Shown piece by piece: positions 6,766-15,859 of a stretch of 41,512 nucleotides of DNA. Source of the DNA: CAZMYM01 sp964620325. GTDB taxonomy: Bacteria > Bipolaricaulota > Bipolaricaulia > UBA7950 > UBA9294. Within the stretch, counting starts at the first letter, position 1. Every line of letters begins with the position of its first letter. The translations under genes were made by a program, and so were the position numbers. The DNA is taken from the NCBI GenBank assembly GCA_964620325.1, contig CAZUIM010000018.1, positions 1 to 41,512 of the forward strand. The letters are read 5' to 3'. The notes beneath the pieces were generated by a model. That model made no database searches. It was not told the origin of the DNA and saw nothing but the letters and a program-made list of their open reading frames with translations.

Positions 6766-7596
6766 CTATCCATCTCCTTCTCCTTCGACGATCCTGTGCC
6801 CCGCCTCCGTCGACCTGCAGACGAAGACCTCCGCTTCGGGGAATCGCTCCCGAAGCGCCGCCGCCGCCCCTTCCGCCTCGGCTCGACCCGGGAACGCAGC
6901 GTAGAACGACGACCCGCTCCCGCTCATCCCGGCGTGGACCCCGCCGACCGCTCGAACGGCGTCATGGTATCGCCCCAGGGCCGGATAGGCCGACAGAGCC
7001 GGGCCGAGCAGATCGTTCTCGCCGGGACCCCGAACCGGCTCGCCCGACGAGCCGCTCCAGCGTCGATACACCTCGGCCGTCTCGCAGTGAATCGGTGGAA
7101 TCAGCAACACCAACGATCCGGTCACCGGCTGGCCGGCCGGCGCGATCCGCTCGCCGCGCCCGGTCACCCGCAGCCGGCCGCCACGAAGGAAGATCGGAAC
7201 GTCGGAGCCGATCTCCGACGCAAGCTCGTGTAGGGTGCCCTCCGGAAGCCGCGGTGGGACGAGACGATCGACGACGGCGAGCACCGTCCCCGCGTCCGAC
7301 GATCCTCCGCCGAGTCCCGCCCCGGCCGGGATCCTCTTCTTCACCTCGATCCGAAGGCCGATCGTCGCCCCCTTCGCGTGGAGGATCCGCTCCGCCGCCA
7401 CCTCGGCGAGGTCGCGGCCGGTCAGACCGGTCAGGTCGTTGTCGACTCGAATCCGCGTTCCCCCGATCTCGATCCCGATCTCGTCGGCCAAATCGATCGT
7501 CTGCACGATCGAATCGATCTCGTGATATCCGTCGGGCCGCCGACCGAGGACGGCCAACGAGAGATTGACCTTGGCGAACGACAGGACGCGCGTCAC
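6766..7596 (-). CDS. ispE: 4-diphosphocytidyl-2-C-methyl-D-erythritol kinase
   Basis: GHMP-family kinase of the methylerythritol-phosphate isoprenoid pathway, phosphorylating the 2-hydroxyl of CDP-ME. The N-terminus SFAKVNLSLAVLGRRPDGYHE is typical, the ATP-binding PAGAGLGGGSSDA lies near residue 95, and GMSGSGSSFYA near 240 is the third GHMP motif; length is 276 residues. The start is GTG, overlapping the upstream amidohydrolase stop as GTGA, so the genes are translationally coupled. It indicates the MEP rather than the mevalonate route. Confidence 0.93.
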   Translation of the reverse strand: MTRVLSFAKVNLSLAVLGRRPDGYHEIDSIVQTIDLADEIGIEIGGTRIRVDNDLTGLTGRDLAEVAAERILHAKGATIGLRIEVKKRIPAGAGLGGGSSDAGTVLAVVDRLVPPRLPEGTLHELASEIGSDVPIFLRGGRLRVTGRGERIAPAGQPVTGSLVLLIPPIHCETAEVYRRWSGSSGEPVRGPGENDLLGPALSAYPALGRYHDAVRAVGGVHAGMSGSGSSFYAAFPGRAEAEGAAAALRERFPEAEVFVCRSTEAGHRIVEGEGDG

Positions 7597-8768
7597 AGCG
7601 AGGGCACCGGACGCCCGCCGATGAGCGCCATCCATACTGGATTTCCGCCGATGCTCCCGGGGATCTCGCGGTAATCGTCGACGTCGAGGATCACAAGATC
7701 GCCAAGCTTCCCCGGCTCGATCGATCCCGCTTCGTCGGCCGCTTCGAGGGCGGCGGCGGCGTTCAACGTGCAGGCGATGATCCCCTCTTCGAGCGTCATC
7801 CCCATCCTGGCGAGGCCGAGCGACAGGGCGATCCACGTCGACTCGACGCCGGCCTTGAGGAAACTGAAGTCGGTTCCAAGGGCGACCGCCATTCCGTCAT
7901 CGATCATCCGTCGGGCATCCGGGGCCGGCCGATCGAACAGGAGGTCTGCTCCAGGAAGGAGCACGCAGACGACACCGCTCCGTCGAAGGGCCGCCGACGC
8001 CCTCGGAGAATGCGCCGTCAGGTGATCGACCGACGCCGCCCCGAGCTTCTCTCCGAGGAGGGCGGCCGCCTCGGACTCCGAGCCGACGGCGTGAACCTTC
8101 GGCGTCAAGCCGGCCCCGCGCGCCGCTCGCAGGATCGCCTGCGCTTCGCGCGTCGTGTACGCGCCGTCGCCGCAGGCCACGTCACAGAATCGCGCCAGTC
8201 GTCGTCGGCGGGCCGCCGGAATCAGCTCGCTGATCATCGCCGAGATTCGATCGTCCCGGCTCCACTCGGTCTTCGTGGCGGACCCGCAATCGGCAAAGAG
8301 CGTCGCCGCGACGCGCAACGCCGACGACCTCGCGGCCTGCTGCGCGCGGGCGAGGTTTTCGACCTCGCCGGTCGCTTCCTCGCCCGCCCCGCACTTGATC
8401 TCGATCATCGATGTCCCCGACAACGCAGCACGACGGAACCCTCGAAGGAGCCTCTTCTCAACCGAGTTCGCGTCGGTCGCGTTCGAAACGGGCGAAACGG
8501 GGGGCAAGCGACCCTCGGTCGACGTTGGAGGCGCGCCGAAGTGCCGGTGCGGATCGATCAGGCCCGGAAGAACGACTCGACCGCCGGCGTCGATCGTTTG
8601 CGTCACGTCGCCGCGCCCTCCCGACGGGCCGATCGATTCGATCCGGCCGTCTTGGATGACGACCTCGGCGCCCTCGCGAACCCGCAGATCGGACATTCCG
8701 GCGCCGAACGCGGCCCCCCGACCTTCCGGCGTCACGAGTTGGCCGATGTTGGTGATCCGAGTGATCAT
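7593..8768 (-). CDS. HutI-like amidohydrolase (imidazolonepropionase-related)
   Basis: A 391-residue metal-dependent hydrolase of the amidohydrolase superfamily. The metal motif HxH is seen as LPGLIDPHRHFG, then GTSMIEIKCGAG, a KVHAVGSE metal histidine, SVDHLTAHSP, and the late aspartate in ALGTDFSF; the C-terminal KLGDLVILDVDDYREIP returns to the beta-sandwich. The order and wording of motifs are closest to imidazolonepropionase (histidine degradation), but no hut genes are nearby and it is coupled to ispE, so the substrate is unknown. ATG 8768 has GGGGAG five bases upstream. It heads the leftward operon ending in the HU gene and has its own promoter. Confidence 0.75.
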   Translation of the reverse strand: MITRITNIGQLVTPEGRGAAFGAGMSDLRVREGAEVVIQDGRIESIGPSGGRGDVTQTIDAGGRVVLPGLIDPHRHFGAPPTSTEGRLPPVSPVSNATDANSVEKRLLRGFRRAALSGTSMIEIKCGAGEEATGEVENLARAQQAARSSALRVAATLFADCGSATKTEWSRDDRISAMISELIPAARRRRLARFCDVACGDGAYTTREAQAILRAARGAGLTPKVHAVGSESEAAALLGEKLGAASVDHLTAHSPRASAALRRSGVVCVLLPGADLLFDRPAPDARRMIDDGMAVALGTDFSFLKAGVESTWIALSLGLARMGMTLEEGIIACTLNAAAALEAADEAGSIEPGKLGDLVILDVDDYREIPGSIGGNPVWMALIGGRPVPSL

Positions 8769-8785
8769 GAACGCTCCCCAAGCGA

Positions 8786-8836
8786 AGTATAGATGCCTGA
8801 GGTTCGCTTTACAACGAGGTTTTCGCCATGTATACT
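8786..8836. promoter_or_regulatory. back-to-back promoters of the amidohydrolase operon and era sharing a -35 box
   Basis: Plus strand: TTTACA (8808-8813), 17 bp, TATACT (8831-8836), leading to era. Minus strand: TTGTAA (8814-8809), 17 bp, TATACT (8791-8786), leading to the amidohydrolase. The two -35 boxes occupy the same seven bases, so only one polymerase can bind at a time. The arrangement would couple the two operons inversely or balance them. Confidence 0.7.
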
Positions 8837-8862
8837 CACTGCCCAGGATCTGAATCCACATC

Positions 8863-9840
8863 ATGGGCAGCAGCAAAGAAGCGGCCGAGGCGCAACTTGA
8901 CCTGCAACCTGAGGCCCGGCAGTCGCCATCCGCCGAGACTTCGAACGAGGCGACGGGGGTGTTCAGGTCCGGGTTCGTTGGAGTGCTCGGGCAGACAAAC
9001 GTCGGCAAATCGACCTTTCTGAACGCCATTCTCGGGGAGAAGCTCCTCATCTCCTCGGAGAAGCCGCAATCGACGCGCCATCGGATCCGATGTGTCCTGA
9101 CGACCGATCGGGCGCAGATCGTCTTCGTGGACACCCCGGGGCTGCACAAGCCGACGAACAAGCTCAGTCGTCGTCTCGTCCGCGAAGCGTACCGCGGTCT
9201 CCGCGGAATCGACGTCCTCCTGTACATGATCGAACCCTGGGGCGAGGTCATTCCATTCGACCGCCGCGCGCTCGAGCGTCTCGATGCGCCCGACGTCCCG
9301 ATCATCCTCTTGGTCAACAAGATCGACCTGGCCAAGGGGAACGCGCTCGAGGAGACACTGATCGCCTATGAAGCGACCGGTCGGTTCGCCGAGCTGATCC
9401 CGATCTCGGCGGTTCGCAGAGACGGGCTCGACGACGTCGTCTCGACGATCACCCGCCATCTCCCGCCCGGCGAGCCTCTGTTCCCGGCCGACGTGAAGTG
9501 CGACCGTCCGTTGGAGTTCCTCATCGAGGAGATCATCCGCGAGCAAGTCTTTCGGCATACATTCCAGGAAATCCCGTACTCGACCGCTGTTCGGGTCAAG
9601 TGGCTCCACGAGACGGAGAGCGGGCTGTGGGAGGTGCGAGCCGAGATTCTCGTCGCTCGCGATTCGCAGAAAGGGATTCTTGTCGGAAAGGCCGGCCGGC
9701 GGGTCAAACGGATCGGGACGGACGCGCGAACCCGAATCGAGAGACTCCTCGGAGGCCGCGTCTACCTCGACCTGATCGTCCAGGTCGCCCGCGGCTGGAC
9801 GAACGACGACGAGGAGATCCGACAGGTGATCGGAACGTGA
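8863..9840 (+). CDS. era: GTPase Era
   Basis: Essential GTPase that binds the 3' end of 16S rRNA during 30S assembly. G motifs are clear: GQTNVGKST (G1), DTPGLHKP (G3) and NKIDL (G4), followed by a C-terminal KH domain (about residues 225-310) with GKAGRRVKRIG. The first 33 residues, before GFVGVLGQTN, are an acidic, low-complexity extension not usual in Era. The ATG has no good Shine-Dalgarno and lies about 20 bases after the predicted transcription start. The diguanylate cyclase gene begins six bases downstream. Confidence 0.95.
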   Translation: MGSSKEAAEAQLDLQPEARQSPSAETSNEATGVFRSGFVGVLGQTNVGKSTFLNAILGEKLLISSEKPQSTRHRIRCVLTTDRAQIVFVDTPGLHKPTNKLSRRLVREAYRGLRGIDVLLYMIEPWGEVIPFDRRALERLDAPDVPIILLVNKIDLAKGNALEETLIAYEATGRFAELIPISAVRRDGLDDVVSTITRHLPPGEPLFPADVKCDRPLEFLIEEIIREQVFRHTFQEIPYSTAVRVKWLHETESGLWEVRAEILVARDSQKGILVGKAGRRVKRIGTDARTRIERLLGGRVYLDLIVQVARGWTNDDEEIRQVIGT

Positions 9841-9846
9841 GCTCCG

Positions 9847-12618
9847 ATGAGTGACAGAGGCGCGGAAGCGCCGCACGTTCTTCTCGTGCACGATGCCGAG
9901 GAGCCCGACCGTGCTCTCGTCGACCGGATCGCGTCCGCCGGATACGAGCTCGTCGCCGCTCGTCCGGAGGGTCTTTCCGGTCTCGATGCCGCGAACGTCG
10001 ACGTGGTCCTCCTTCAGGCGGACGGACACGAGCCGTGCCACCTCGCCGAGGCCGCCGCACGAGCGAGCGTGGACGGAGTGGAGATGATCGCCGTTGTCGA
10101 TCGGACCGACGCGAAGGCCGCCTGCGCCCTCCTCGCCTCCGGGGCCTCGTGCTGGGTTCCACGCTCGGCCGGGGCCGGCGTTCTCGAGAGCCTGATCGCC
10201 CGCGCAATCGAACGCCGCCGCCTGCAGTCCGAAGCGCCCGCGCTGCAGCGAAGATTCCGGCAACTGGTCGACAACGCACCGATCGGCGTCTTCGAACTGC
10301 AGGACGGAATCGTGATGTACATCAACGACTTCCTGGAGGAGCTCTCCGGCTTCTCACGTGAGGAATTGATCGGCCGGCCGGCCGTCGAACTCGTCGCGGA
10401 GGAAGACCGCAAGCGACTCGACAACGCCATCTCCCGGAGGAATCGAGGCGACGAACGACCTTCGATCTACCGCTTCGTCGGGAAGTCGGGCGCCACCTAC
10501 GTTGGCGAGGTTCAGTCGCGTCCGATTGACTCAGCCGACGGCGTCAGGCTGGAAGGGACAATCCGGGACATCACGCAGGAGATCCGCCTGACCCGCATCC
10601 ACCGAGCGATCCTCGAACTGGCCGAGATCATCCTCGCCGAGCGTGACATCGATCGCATCCTTCAGCTTGTCCTCGACACGATCACCCAGTACAGCGGGTT
10701 CCGTCGTGCTGTCCTCTCGCTGTACGACCTGTCGATCCCCGTTCCGTTTGACGGCGACGTCTACAAGATCCTCTCCTCCGGGCTCGACCCGGAGGAGGAC
10801 GCCGCCCTCCGAGCGCAGGATCCGATGACGATCGATCAGCGCCAGTCGGTCTTCCGCGACGAATTCCGGCTCGGACCGGCCTACTACGTCCCTCACACCA
10901 AGGCCCCATGGACGGCCGACTGGGGAATCCAGGGAACGATCTCGGTCGAAGGATGGCACGTCGACGATTTCCTGTTCATCCCGCTTCGGGGAGAGAGTGG
11001 AATCATCGGCTCGATCTCGGTCGATGACCCGATCGACGGGAGCGTTCCGACGATCGCCTCGATCGAACCGGTCGCGTCGCTCGCCAATTTCGCTGCTCTC
11101 GCCGTCGAGCGCGCTCACAAGCTGAATCAGCTTCGCCAGCAGAAAGACAGACTCCACGGGCTCTGGGGATTCGGAAGCGAGCTCTCCGAAGCCGACTCGA
11201 TCGAGACGCTCTGCGACCTCGCCACCCGCCGGGTCCGCGACGACATGGACTACGACTACTGCGCGATCTGGATCGTCGAGGGCTCGGAACTCGTCAAGCT
11301 CGGGATGTCGACCAAACCCCTCTTCCCGCCCGAGGAGTTGAGCACGAAGGGACTCCGCCGGCCGATTGAAGGCCCCGGGATTACGCGGTGGGCGCTCAAG
11401 TACGACGAACCGGTGATCGTCCCCGACGGCCTACGGGACGAGCGGTACAACGGCATGCGCAGCTCGATTCGTTCGGCGATCGCGATTCCGATCCCGGATC
11501 GGAAGTGCCCGCTCGGCGTCATCTGCGTCGAGAGCCAACGTCTGGCGGCCTTCGGGAACGACGACCTCGAGGTGCTCTCGGCTCTGGCGAGCCAGCTTTC
11601 GGTCGCCGTTTCCGCCCAGCGACGCCGCGAGACCCTGGAACGGATCTACTCGTTCGGCCAGCGCATCGCGTCCGCGACGGCGGTCGAGCAGGTCGTCGCC
11701 AACACCCTCGACTTCCTCGTCGACCAGTTCCCCGACGAGGTGAGCGAGTTCTTCCTGTTCGACGATCGGGGCAATCTCACCCTCGCCGATCTGCGTGGAT
11801 CCCACGCGAAGGTCGGGCTCGAGCGCGGCTTCATCCTGCCGCCGGGGACCGGGGTGATCGGCTGGGTCGCGCGAAACCGGCGCGGCGCCTTGATCGAAGA
11901 CGTCTCGAGCGATCCGCGGTTTCACCAGTCCCATCCGGGATCGCGATCCGAGCTTGCCGTTCCCGTCCTCGTCACCGACCGTCTCTACGGCGTTCTCAAT
12001 CTCGAGAGTCGAGCCGTCGGCTTCTTCGACGATGAGGACCGTCAACTCCTCGAAGTCGTCGCGAATCACCTGGCCACCGCGCTCTCCAACCTGTCTTCTC
12101 AAGCGAGCCTCCGCGATCAGGCCGTCCGCGATCCGCTCACCGGGCTCTACAATCGCCACTACTTCAATTCGCTGATCGCCCCCGAACTGAGCCGAAGCGA
12201 TCGCTACGAGCATCCGCTCACCTTGATGATGATCGACGTCGATGGGTTTCGAGCGATCAACAACCGATTCGGACACCTGAAGGGGGACGAGGTATTGAAG
12301 GAGGTCGCAATCTGCCTCCGCGAAAGCGTCCGTTCCGCCGATCGTGTCATCCGATACGGCGGTGATGAGTTCCTCGTCTTCATGCCCGAGACCGACAGGG
12401 AAGCCTCGCAGATCGCCGACCGTCTGCGAGCCACGGTGGCGGGCGTTCCACGCAGGACGGGAATCGACGCGGTCGAGATCGGTCTATCGATCGGCCTGTA
12501 CACGCGCCGCCCTCACGAGACGAGATCCCTCGAGTCGATCCTCGAGGAGGTCGACCGGCGGATGTACGCGGACAAACGACGGCAGAACGTCGATCGCGCC
12601 AATGAGTATCGGAGCTAG
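9847..12618 (+). CDS. multi-sensor diguanylate cyclase (REC-like, PAS, GAF repeats, GGDEF)
   Basis: A 923-residue cytoplasmic signalling protein. Order: a receiver-like domain (about 5-125), PAS (about 136-250), three GAF-like regions (about 260-430, 445-590, 600-745) and GGDEF (about 755-920). The active-site motif is intact (RYGGDEF near residue 838) and is preceded by the inhibitory I-site RxxD as RSAD at the correct five-residue distance, so it should make cyclic di-GMP with product inhibition. In the receiver-like part the phospho-acceptor position reads VVLLQADG, with Q where Asp is expected, so it is probably not phosphorylated. No membrane segments are seen, so the input is probably a soluble ligand. 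Its stop overlaps the next gene by 17 bases. Confidence 0.88.
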   Translation: MSDRGAEAPHVLLVHDAEEPDRALVDRIASAGYELVAARPEGLSGLDAANVDVVLLQADGHEPCHLAEAAARASVDGVEMIAVVDRTDAKAACALLASGASCWVPRSAGAGVLESLIARAIERRRLQSEAPALQRRFRQLVDNAPIGVFELQDGIVMYINDFLEELSGFSREELIGRPAVELVAEEDRKRLDNAISRRNRGDERPSIYRFVGKSGATYVGEVQSRPIDSADGVRLEGTIRDITQEIRLTRIHRAILELAEIILAERDIDRILQLVLDTITQYSGFRRAVLSLYDLSIPVPFDGDVYKILSSGLDPEEDAALRAQDPMTIDQRQSVFRDEFRLGPAYYVPHTKAPWTADWGIQGTISVEGWHVDDFLFIPLRGESGIIGSISVDDPIDGSVPTIASIEPVASLANFAALAVERAHKLNQLRQQKDRLHGLWGFGSELSEADSIETLCDLATRRVRDDMDYDYCAIWIVEGSELVKLGMSTKPLFPPEELSTKGLRRPIEGPGITRWALKYDEPVIVPDGLRDERYNGMRSSIRSAIAIPIPDRKCPLGVICVESQRLAAFGNDDLEVLSALASQLSVAVSAQRRRETLERIYSFGQRIASATAVEQVVANTLDFLVDQFPDEVSEFFLFDDRGNLTLADLRGSHAKVGLERGFILPPGTGVIGWVARNRRGALIEDVSSDPRFHQSHPGSRSELAVPVLVTDRLYGVLNLESRAVGFFDDEDRQLLEVVANHLATALSNLSSQASLRDQAVRDPLTGLYNRHYFNSLIAPELSRSDRYEHPLTLMMIDVDGFRAINNRFGHLKGDEVLKEVAICLRESVRSADRVIRYGGDEFLVFMPETDREASQIADRLRATVAGVPRRTGIDAVEIGLSIGLYTRRPHETRSLESILEEVDRRMYADKRRQNVDRANEYRS

Positions 12619-13462
12619 CCGGCTCGAATCCCTCGATGACCTTCTCCTCTGCGAGAGGCTCCAAGAGCAGCTCCTCGGAGCCGGAGTTCGCTCGATCCTG
12701 ACCGTTCCGACCCTCGCCGCCATCCGGCGGTCCGGAGGCCTCCTCCTCGGCGCGTGGGAGGCGGAGGGATCCCGGCGGACACTGCAGGGGGCGCTCGTCG
12801 ATCTTGTCGCAGAAGCGGACGGGTTCACGGCTCGATTCAGCGTCTTCCTCGGCGTCGCCCCAGGATCGCGCAACCGGGGAGCCGCGCAATCCCTGCGTGC
12901 CGCAGAGCGTGCCGCGTGTCGCGCCGCGGGCGTCGAGCTCGTCTTCTGGTGGGCCGATCCGCTTCAGAGCGCGGCGGCGCACATCGCATTCAATCGGCTC
13001 GGCGCCATCGCGCCGGCCCACATTCGAAACGCCCTCGGCCCGCTTCGCGACCGACAGAACGAACGCCTTGCGACCGATCGCCTCCGCGTCGAGTGGTGGA
13101 TCAACGCACCCCGAGTCACGTCGATCCTCGATGACGGCGGCCCCCCGTCGCACCTCGAGGTCGGTCTCGATCGGATGCAGGTACTGACCCGAACGCGTGC
13201 CCAGTCGGCCGGCCACCGGAAGCCGGGCGAACTCCGATCCGGCCCGACCGATCGCTTCGTCTTGGTCGAAATCCCCGAAGACATCGACCGCTTGCGCGCC
13301 GAAGACGAGGCGACCGCCCTCGCGTGGCGCGTGTCGACGCGTGAGGCGTTCGAGTTGCTATTCTCCGGCGGATACACGATCGTTGGTTTCGTTCACGAGG
13401 GAGGACGAAGCTTTCACCTGTTCGAACGAGAGGATCGAGGAGTCGTTCTCGGCCGCTCGTAG
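12602..13462 (+). CDS. GNAT superfamily protein, COG3375-like
   Basis: A 286-residue protein resembling the predicted acetyltransferase family COG3375. The run GVAPGSRNRGAAQSLRAAER matches the GNAT acetyl-CoA-binding loop (R/QxxGxG/A) and is followed by the family block WWADPLQSAAAHIAFNRLGA and DRLRVEWW. The substrate of this family is not known to me. The C-terminal third (after about residue 205) is less recognisable. The start ATG lies within the end of the diguanylate cyclase gene, so translation is probably coupled. Confidence 0.65.
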   Translation: MSIGASRLESLDDLLLCERLQEQLLGAGVRSILTVPTLAAIRRSGGLLLGAWEAEGSRRTLQGALVDLVAEADGFTARFSVFLGVAPGSRNRGAAQSLRAAERAACRAAGVELVFWWADPLQSAAAHIAFNRLGAIAPAHIRNALGPLRDRQNERLATDRLRVEWWINAPRVTSILDDGGPPSHLEVGLDRMQVLTRTRAQSAGHRKPGELRSGPTDRFVLVEIPEDIDRLRAEDEATALAWRVSTREAFELLFSGGYTIVGFVHEGGRSFHLFEREDRGVVLGRS

Positions 13463-13489
13463 CGAAACGTTCGAGCGAACGGAGGAGCC

Positions 13490-14161
13490 ATGCAGCGAAA
13501 CGAGTTGGCCCGAATGATCGATCACACCATCCTCGGACCGACGGCGACGCGCGACGCCGTCCGGCGGATCTGCCGAGAGGCGATCGAGCTGAACACGGCG
13601 TCCGCCTGCGTCGACGGATGCCACGCTCGTCTCGTCGCCGGAGAACTACACGGGACGTCGGTCAAGGTCTGCGTCGTCATCGGCTTTCCCCACGGAATGA
13701 CGACGACCGAAGTGAAGGCGTTCGAAGCGCGCACCGCGATCGACGACGGCGCCGACGAGCTCGATATGGTCATCAACGTGCCTTCGTTGAAGGAAGGAGA
13801 CCACGATGCGGTCCGGGCCGACATCCGTGCGGTCTGCGACGCGGCGAAATCCGCGTCCCGCCCGGTTCAGGTCAAGGTGATTCTCGAAACCTCCCGCTTG
13901 ACCGACGAGGAGAAGATCGCCGGGACTCGCGTGGCGAAGGAGGCGGGCGCCGACTTCGTGAAGACGTCGACCGGCTTCGGCCCGAGCGGCGCAACCGCGC
14001 ACGACGTCGCTCTCTTGCGGGAGACGGTCGGGGACGAAATGGGCGTCAAGGCGGCCGGCGGAATCCGAGACTACGAAACGGCGATCGCGATGATCGAAGC
14101 GGGCGCAAGCCGGATCGGTGCGAGTCGGTCGATCGACATTCTCAACGGCGCCGAGGACTAG
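13490..14161 (+). CDS. deoC: deoxyribose-phosphate aldolase
   Basis: Class I aldolase cleaving 2-deoxyribose-5-phosphate to glyceraldehyde-3-phosphate and acetaldehyde in deoxynucleoside catabolism. It begins LARMIDHTILGP; catalytic residues are visible in VCVVIGFPHG, the aspartate of DELDMVINV, the Schiff-base lysine in FVKTSTGF and the second lysine in GVKAAGGIRD. Length is 223 residues, as usual for the short bacterial form. GGAGGAG precedes the ATG. No other deoxynucleoside genes are in the window. Confidence 0.95.
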   Translation: MQRNELARMIDHTILGPTATRDAVRRICREAIELNTASACVDGCHARLVAGELHGTSVKVCVVIGFPHGMTTTEVKAFEARTAIDDGADELDMVINVPSLKEGDHDAVRADIRAVCDAAKSASRPVQVKVILETSRLTDEEKIAGTRVAKEAGADFVKTSTGFGPSGATAHDVALLRETVGDEMGVKAAGGIRDYETAIAMIEAGASRIGASRSIDILNGAED

Positions 14162-14190
14162 AGCCGCGCCGGGGAACCGGTCACGGCCTC

Positions 14191-14219
14191 TTGAGACCGG
14201 TCGAACGGCTCCCTATAGT
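14191..14219 (+). promoter_or_regulatory. promoter of atpC-fabF
   Basis: TTGAGA (14191-14196) and TATAGT (14214-14219) are 17 bp apart, with the ATG of atpC 21 bases further on and GGAGGTGG at 14231-14238 as ribosome site. The gene pair therefore appears to have its own start independent of deoC. Confidence 0.65.
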
Positions 14220-14240
14220 CTTCCCCGTTCGGAGGTGGCT

Positions 14241-14588
14241 ATGCAGTGCCAAGTCCGTTCTCCCGATCGCACGTTCTACGAAGGTGCGGCGACGATGGTC
14301 GTCGCCCGGAGTTCTCGCGGGGAGTTCGCGGTGATGGACGATCATGCTCCTCTCCTCGCTGCGATCCAACCCGGTCCGCTTCGCGTCAAAACCTCGGAAG
14401 GGGAGCGTGTCTTCGCCTGCTTCGGCGGAAGCCTCCGCGTCTCCGGAGGAGCGATCGTCACGGTGCTCGTCGAAGACGCCGTCGCCCTCGAGGAGATCGA
14501 TCTCGAAGAGCCCGACGGCGCACCGCAGAGTGAGGCCGCCCGGGAGCGGATCGACGTCCTCCGACGGGTAAAGGAAACCTATGGCTAG
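14241..14588 (+). CDS. atpC: F1 ATP synthase epsilon subunit
   Basis: A 115-residue protein with the N-terminal beta-sandwich of the epsilon subunit: VRSPDRTFYEGAATMVVARS, then GEFAVMDDHAPLLAAIQPGPL, the core family block. The C-terminal helical part is short, so it is below the usual 130-140 residues but not obviously truncated (the end ARERIDVLRRVKE is helical). It stands alone: no other atp gene is nearby, and it is coupled to fabF by an eight-base overlap. Either the rest of the F-type operon is elsewhere or this is a displaced copy. Confidence 0.85.
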   Translation: MQCQVRSPDRTFYEGAATMVVARSSRGEFAVMDDHAPLLAAIQPGPLRVKTSEGERVFACFGGSLRVSGGAIVTVLVEDAVALEEIDLEEPDGAPQSEAARERIDVLRRVKETYG

Positions 14589-15837
14589 GCGTGTCGTGAT
14601 CACCGGGCTCGGCCCAGTGACGTCGATCGGATCCGGAAAGGACGCCTTCTGGAGAGGCCTCTGCGAGGCGCGAAGCGGCGTACGACGCGTCGACGATTTG
14701 ATCGATCTCGAGGGGATCGACGTCAAGATCGGAGCCCCCCTCGTCGACTTCGTCCCCGAGGACTACATCGAACCGAAGAAGGCCCGGCGACTCGACCGAT
14801 CGACGCAATTCGGTCTCGCCGCCGCACGGCTCGCCATCGAGGATGCGGACCTCGATCCGGCCCGGATCGATCGCGACCGCGTCGGCGTCATCGCCGGAAC
14901 CGGGATCGGAGGACTGCTCACCTTCGAAGAGAACTTCCTCATCCTCAATGAGAAGGGCCCGCGCCGCATCAGTCCGTTCTTCGTCCCCCGCATGATGCCG
15001 AACGCCCTCGCCGGCGAGATCTCGATCGCCCACGGGTTCCGCGGCGCCAACTTCGCAGTCGTCTCCGCCTGCGCCAGCTCGGCCCACGCGATCGGAGTCG
15101 CCGCCGACCTGATCCGTGCCGAAAGGGCGGACTGCATTGTGGCCGGCGGCGCCGAGGCAGTCCTGTTGCGAATCACCTTCGCCGGTTTCGCTCGGATGGG
15201 AGCCATTTCGAAGCGCAACGACGAACCGGAGCGCGCGTCCCGCCCGTTCGATCTCGATCGAGACGGATTCGTCATGGCGGAAGGAGCCGGGTTCGTCGTC
15301 CTCGAGGCGGAGGACCACGCGACGGCACGCGGCGCACGGATCTTTGCCGACTTGGCCGGATTCGGGATGTCCGCCGATGCGTCACACATTACAGCACCGG
15401 CCGAGGACGGCAGCGGCCAGCGCCGGGCGATCGAGCTGGCGATCGAGCAAGCGAACGTCGAACCGAACGCGATCGACTACATCAACGCTCACGGAACCTC
15501 GACACCGCTCAACGACCCGGCGGAAACGCGAGCGATTCGGGCGGCGCTGGGCCCGGCCGCCGATCGGGTGAAGGTCAGCTCGACCAAATCGCAGATCGGC
15601 CATCTCCTCGGTGCCGCCGGCGGCGTCGAGACGATCGCAACGGTCCTGTCGATGGAGTACGGGTTCATCCCAGCGACGCTGAACTACGAACATCCCGATC
15701 CAGACTGCGACCTCGACTATACCCCCAAGTCGGTCTCTCTTCCGATCCGCGTCGCGCTGTCGAACTCGTTCGGATTCGGCGGCCAGAACGCGTCGCTGTT
15801 GCTGAAACGCGTGAACGAATTATCCGTGGGCGACTGA
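14581..15837 (+). CDS. fabF: beta-ketoacyl-ACP synthase II
   Basis: Condensing enzyme of fatty-acid elongation, joining malonyl-ACP to acyl-ACP. It opens RVVITGLGPVTSIG; the nucleophile is the cysteine in VVSACASSAHA, and the two histidines are in NAHGTSTPLND and SQIGHLLGAAGG. NSFGFGGQNAS near the end is typical. Length is 418 residues. No acpP, fabD or fabG genes flank it. It is translated from an ATG inside the end of atpC and converges with pheS across 22 bases. Confidence 0.95.
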   Translation: MARRVVITGLGPVTSIGSGKDAFWRGLCEARSGVRRVDDLIDLEGIDVKIGAPLVDFVPEDYIEPKKARRLDRSTQFGLAAARLAIEDADLDPARIDRDRVGVIAGTGIGGLLTFEENFLILNEKGPRRISPFFVPRMMPNALAGEISIAHGFRGANFAVVSACASSAHAIGVAADLIRAERADCIVAGGAEAVLLRITFAGFARMGAISKRNDEPERASRPFDLDRDGFVMAEGAGFVVLEAEDHATARGARIFADLAGFGMSADASHITAPAEDGSGQRRAIELAIEQANVEPNAIDYINAHGTSTPLNDPAETRAIRAALGPAADRVKVSSTKSQIGHLLGAAGGVETIATVLSMEYGFIPATLNYEHPDPDCDLDYTPKSVSLPIRVALSNSFGFGGQNASLLLKRVNELSVGD

Positions 15838-15859
15838 GAGCCGCCGGCCGAACGGAACT

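Noticed and set aside
7593..8768. Confident hutI annotation
   Set aside because: The family resemblance is strong, but the absence of hut genes and the operon context leave the substrate open.
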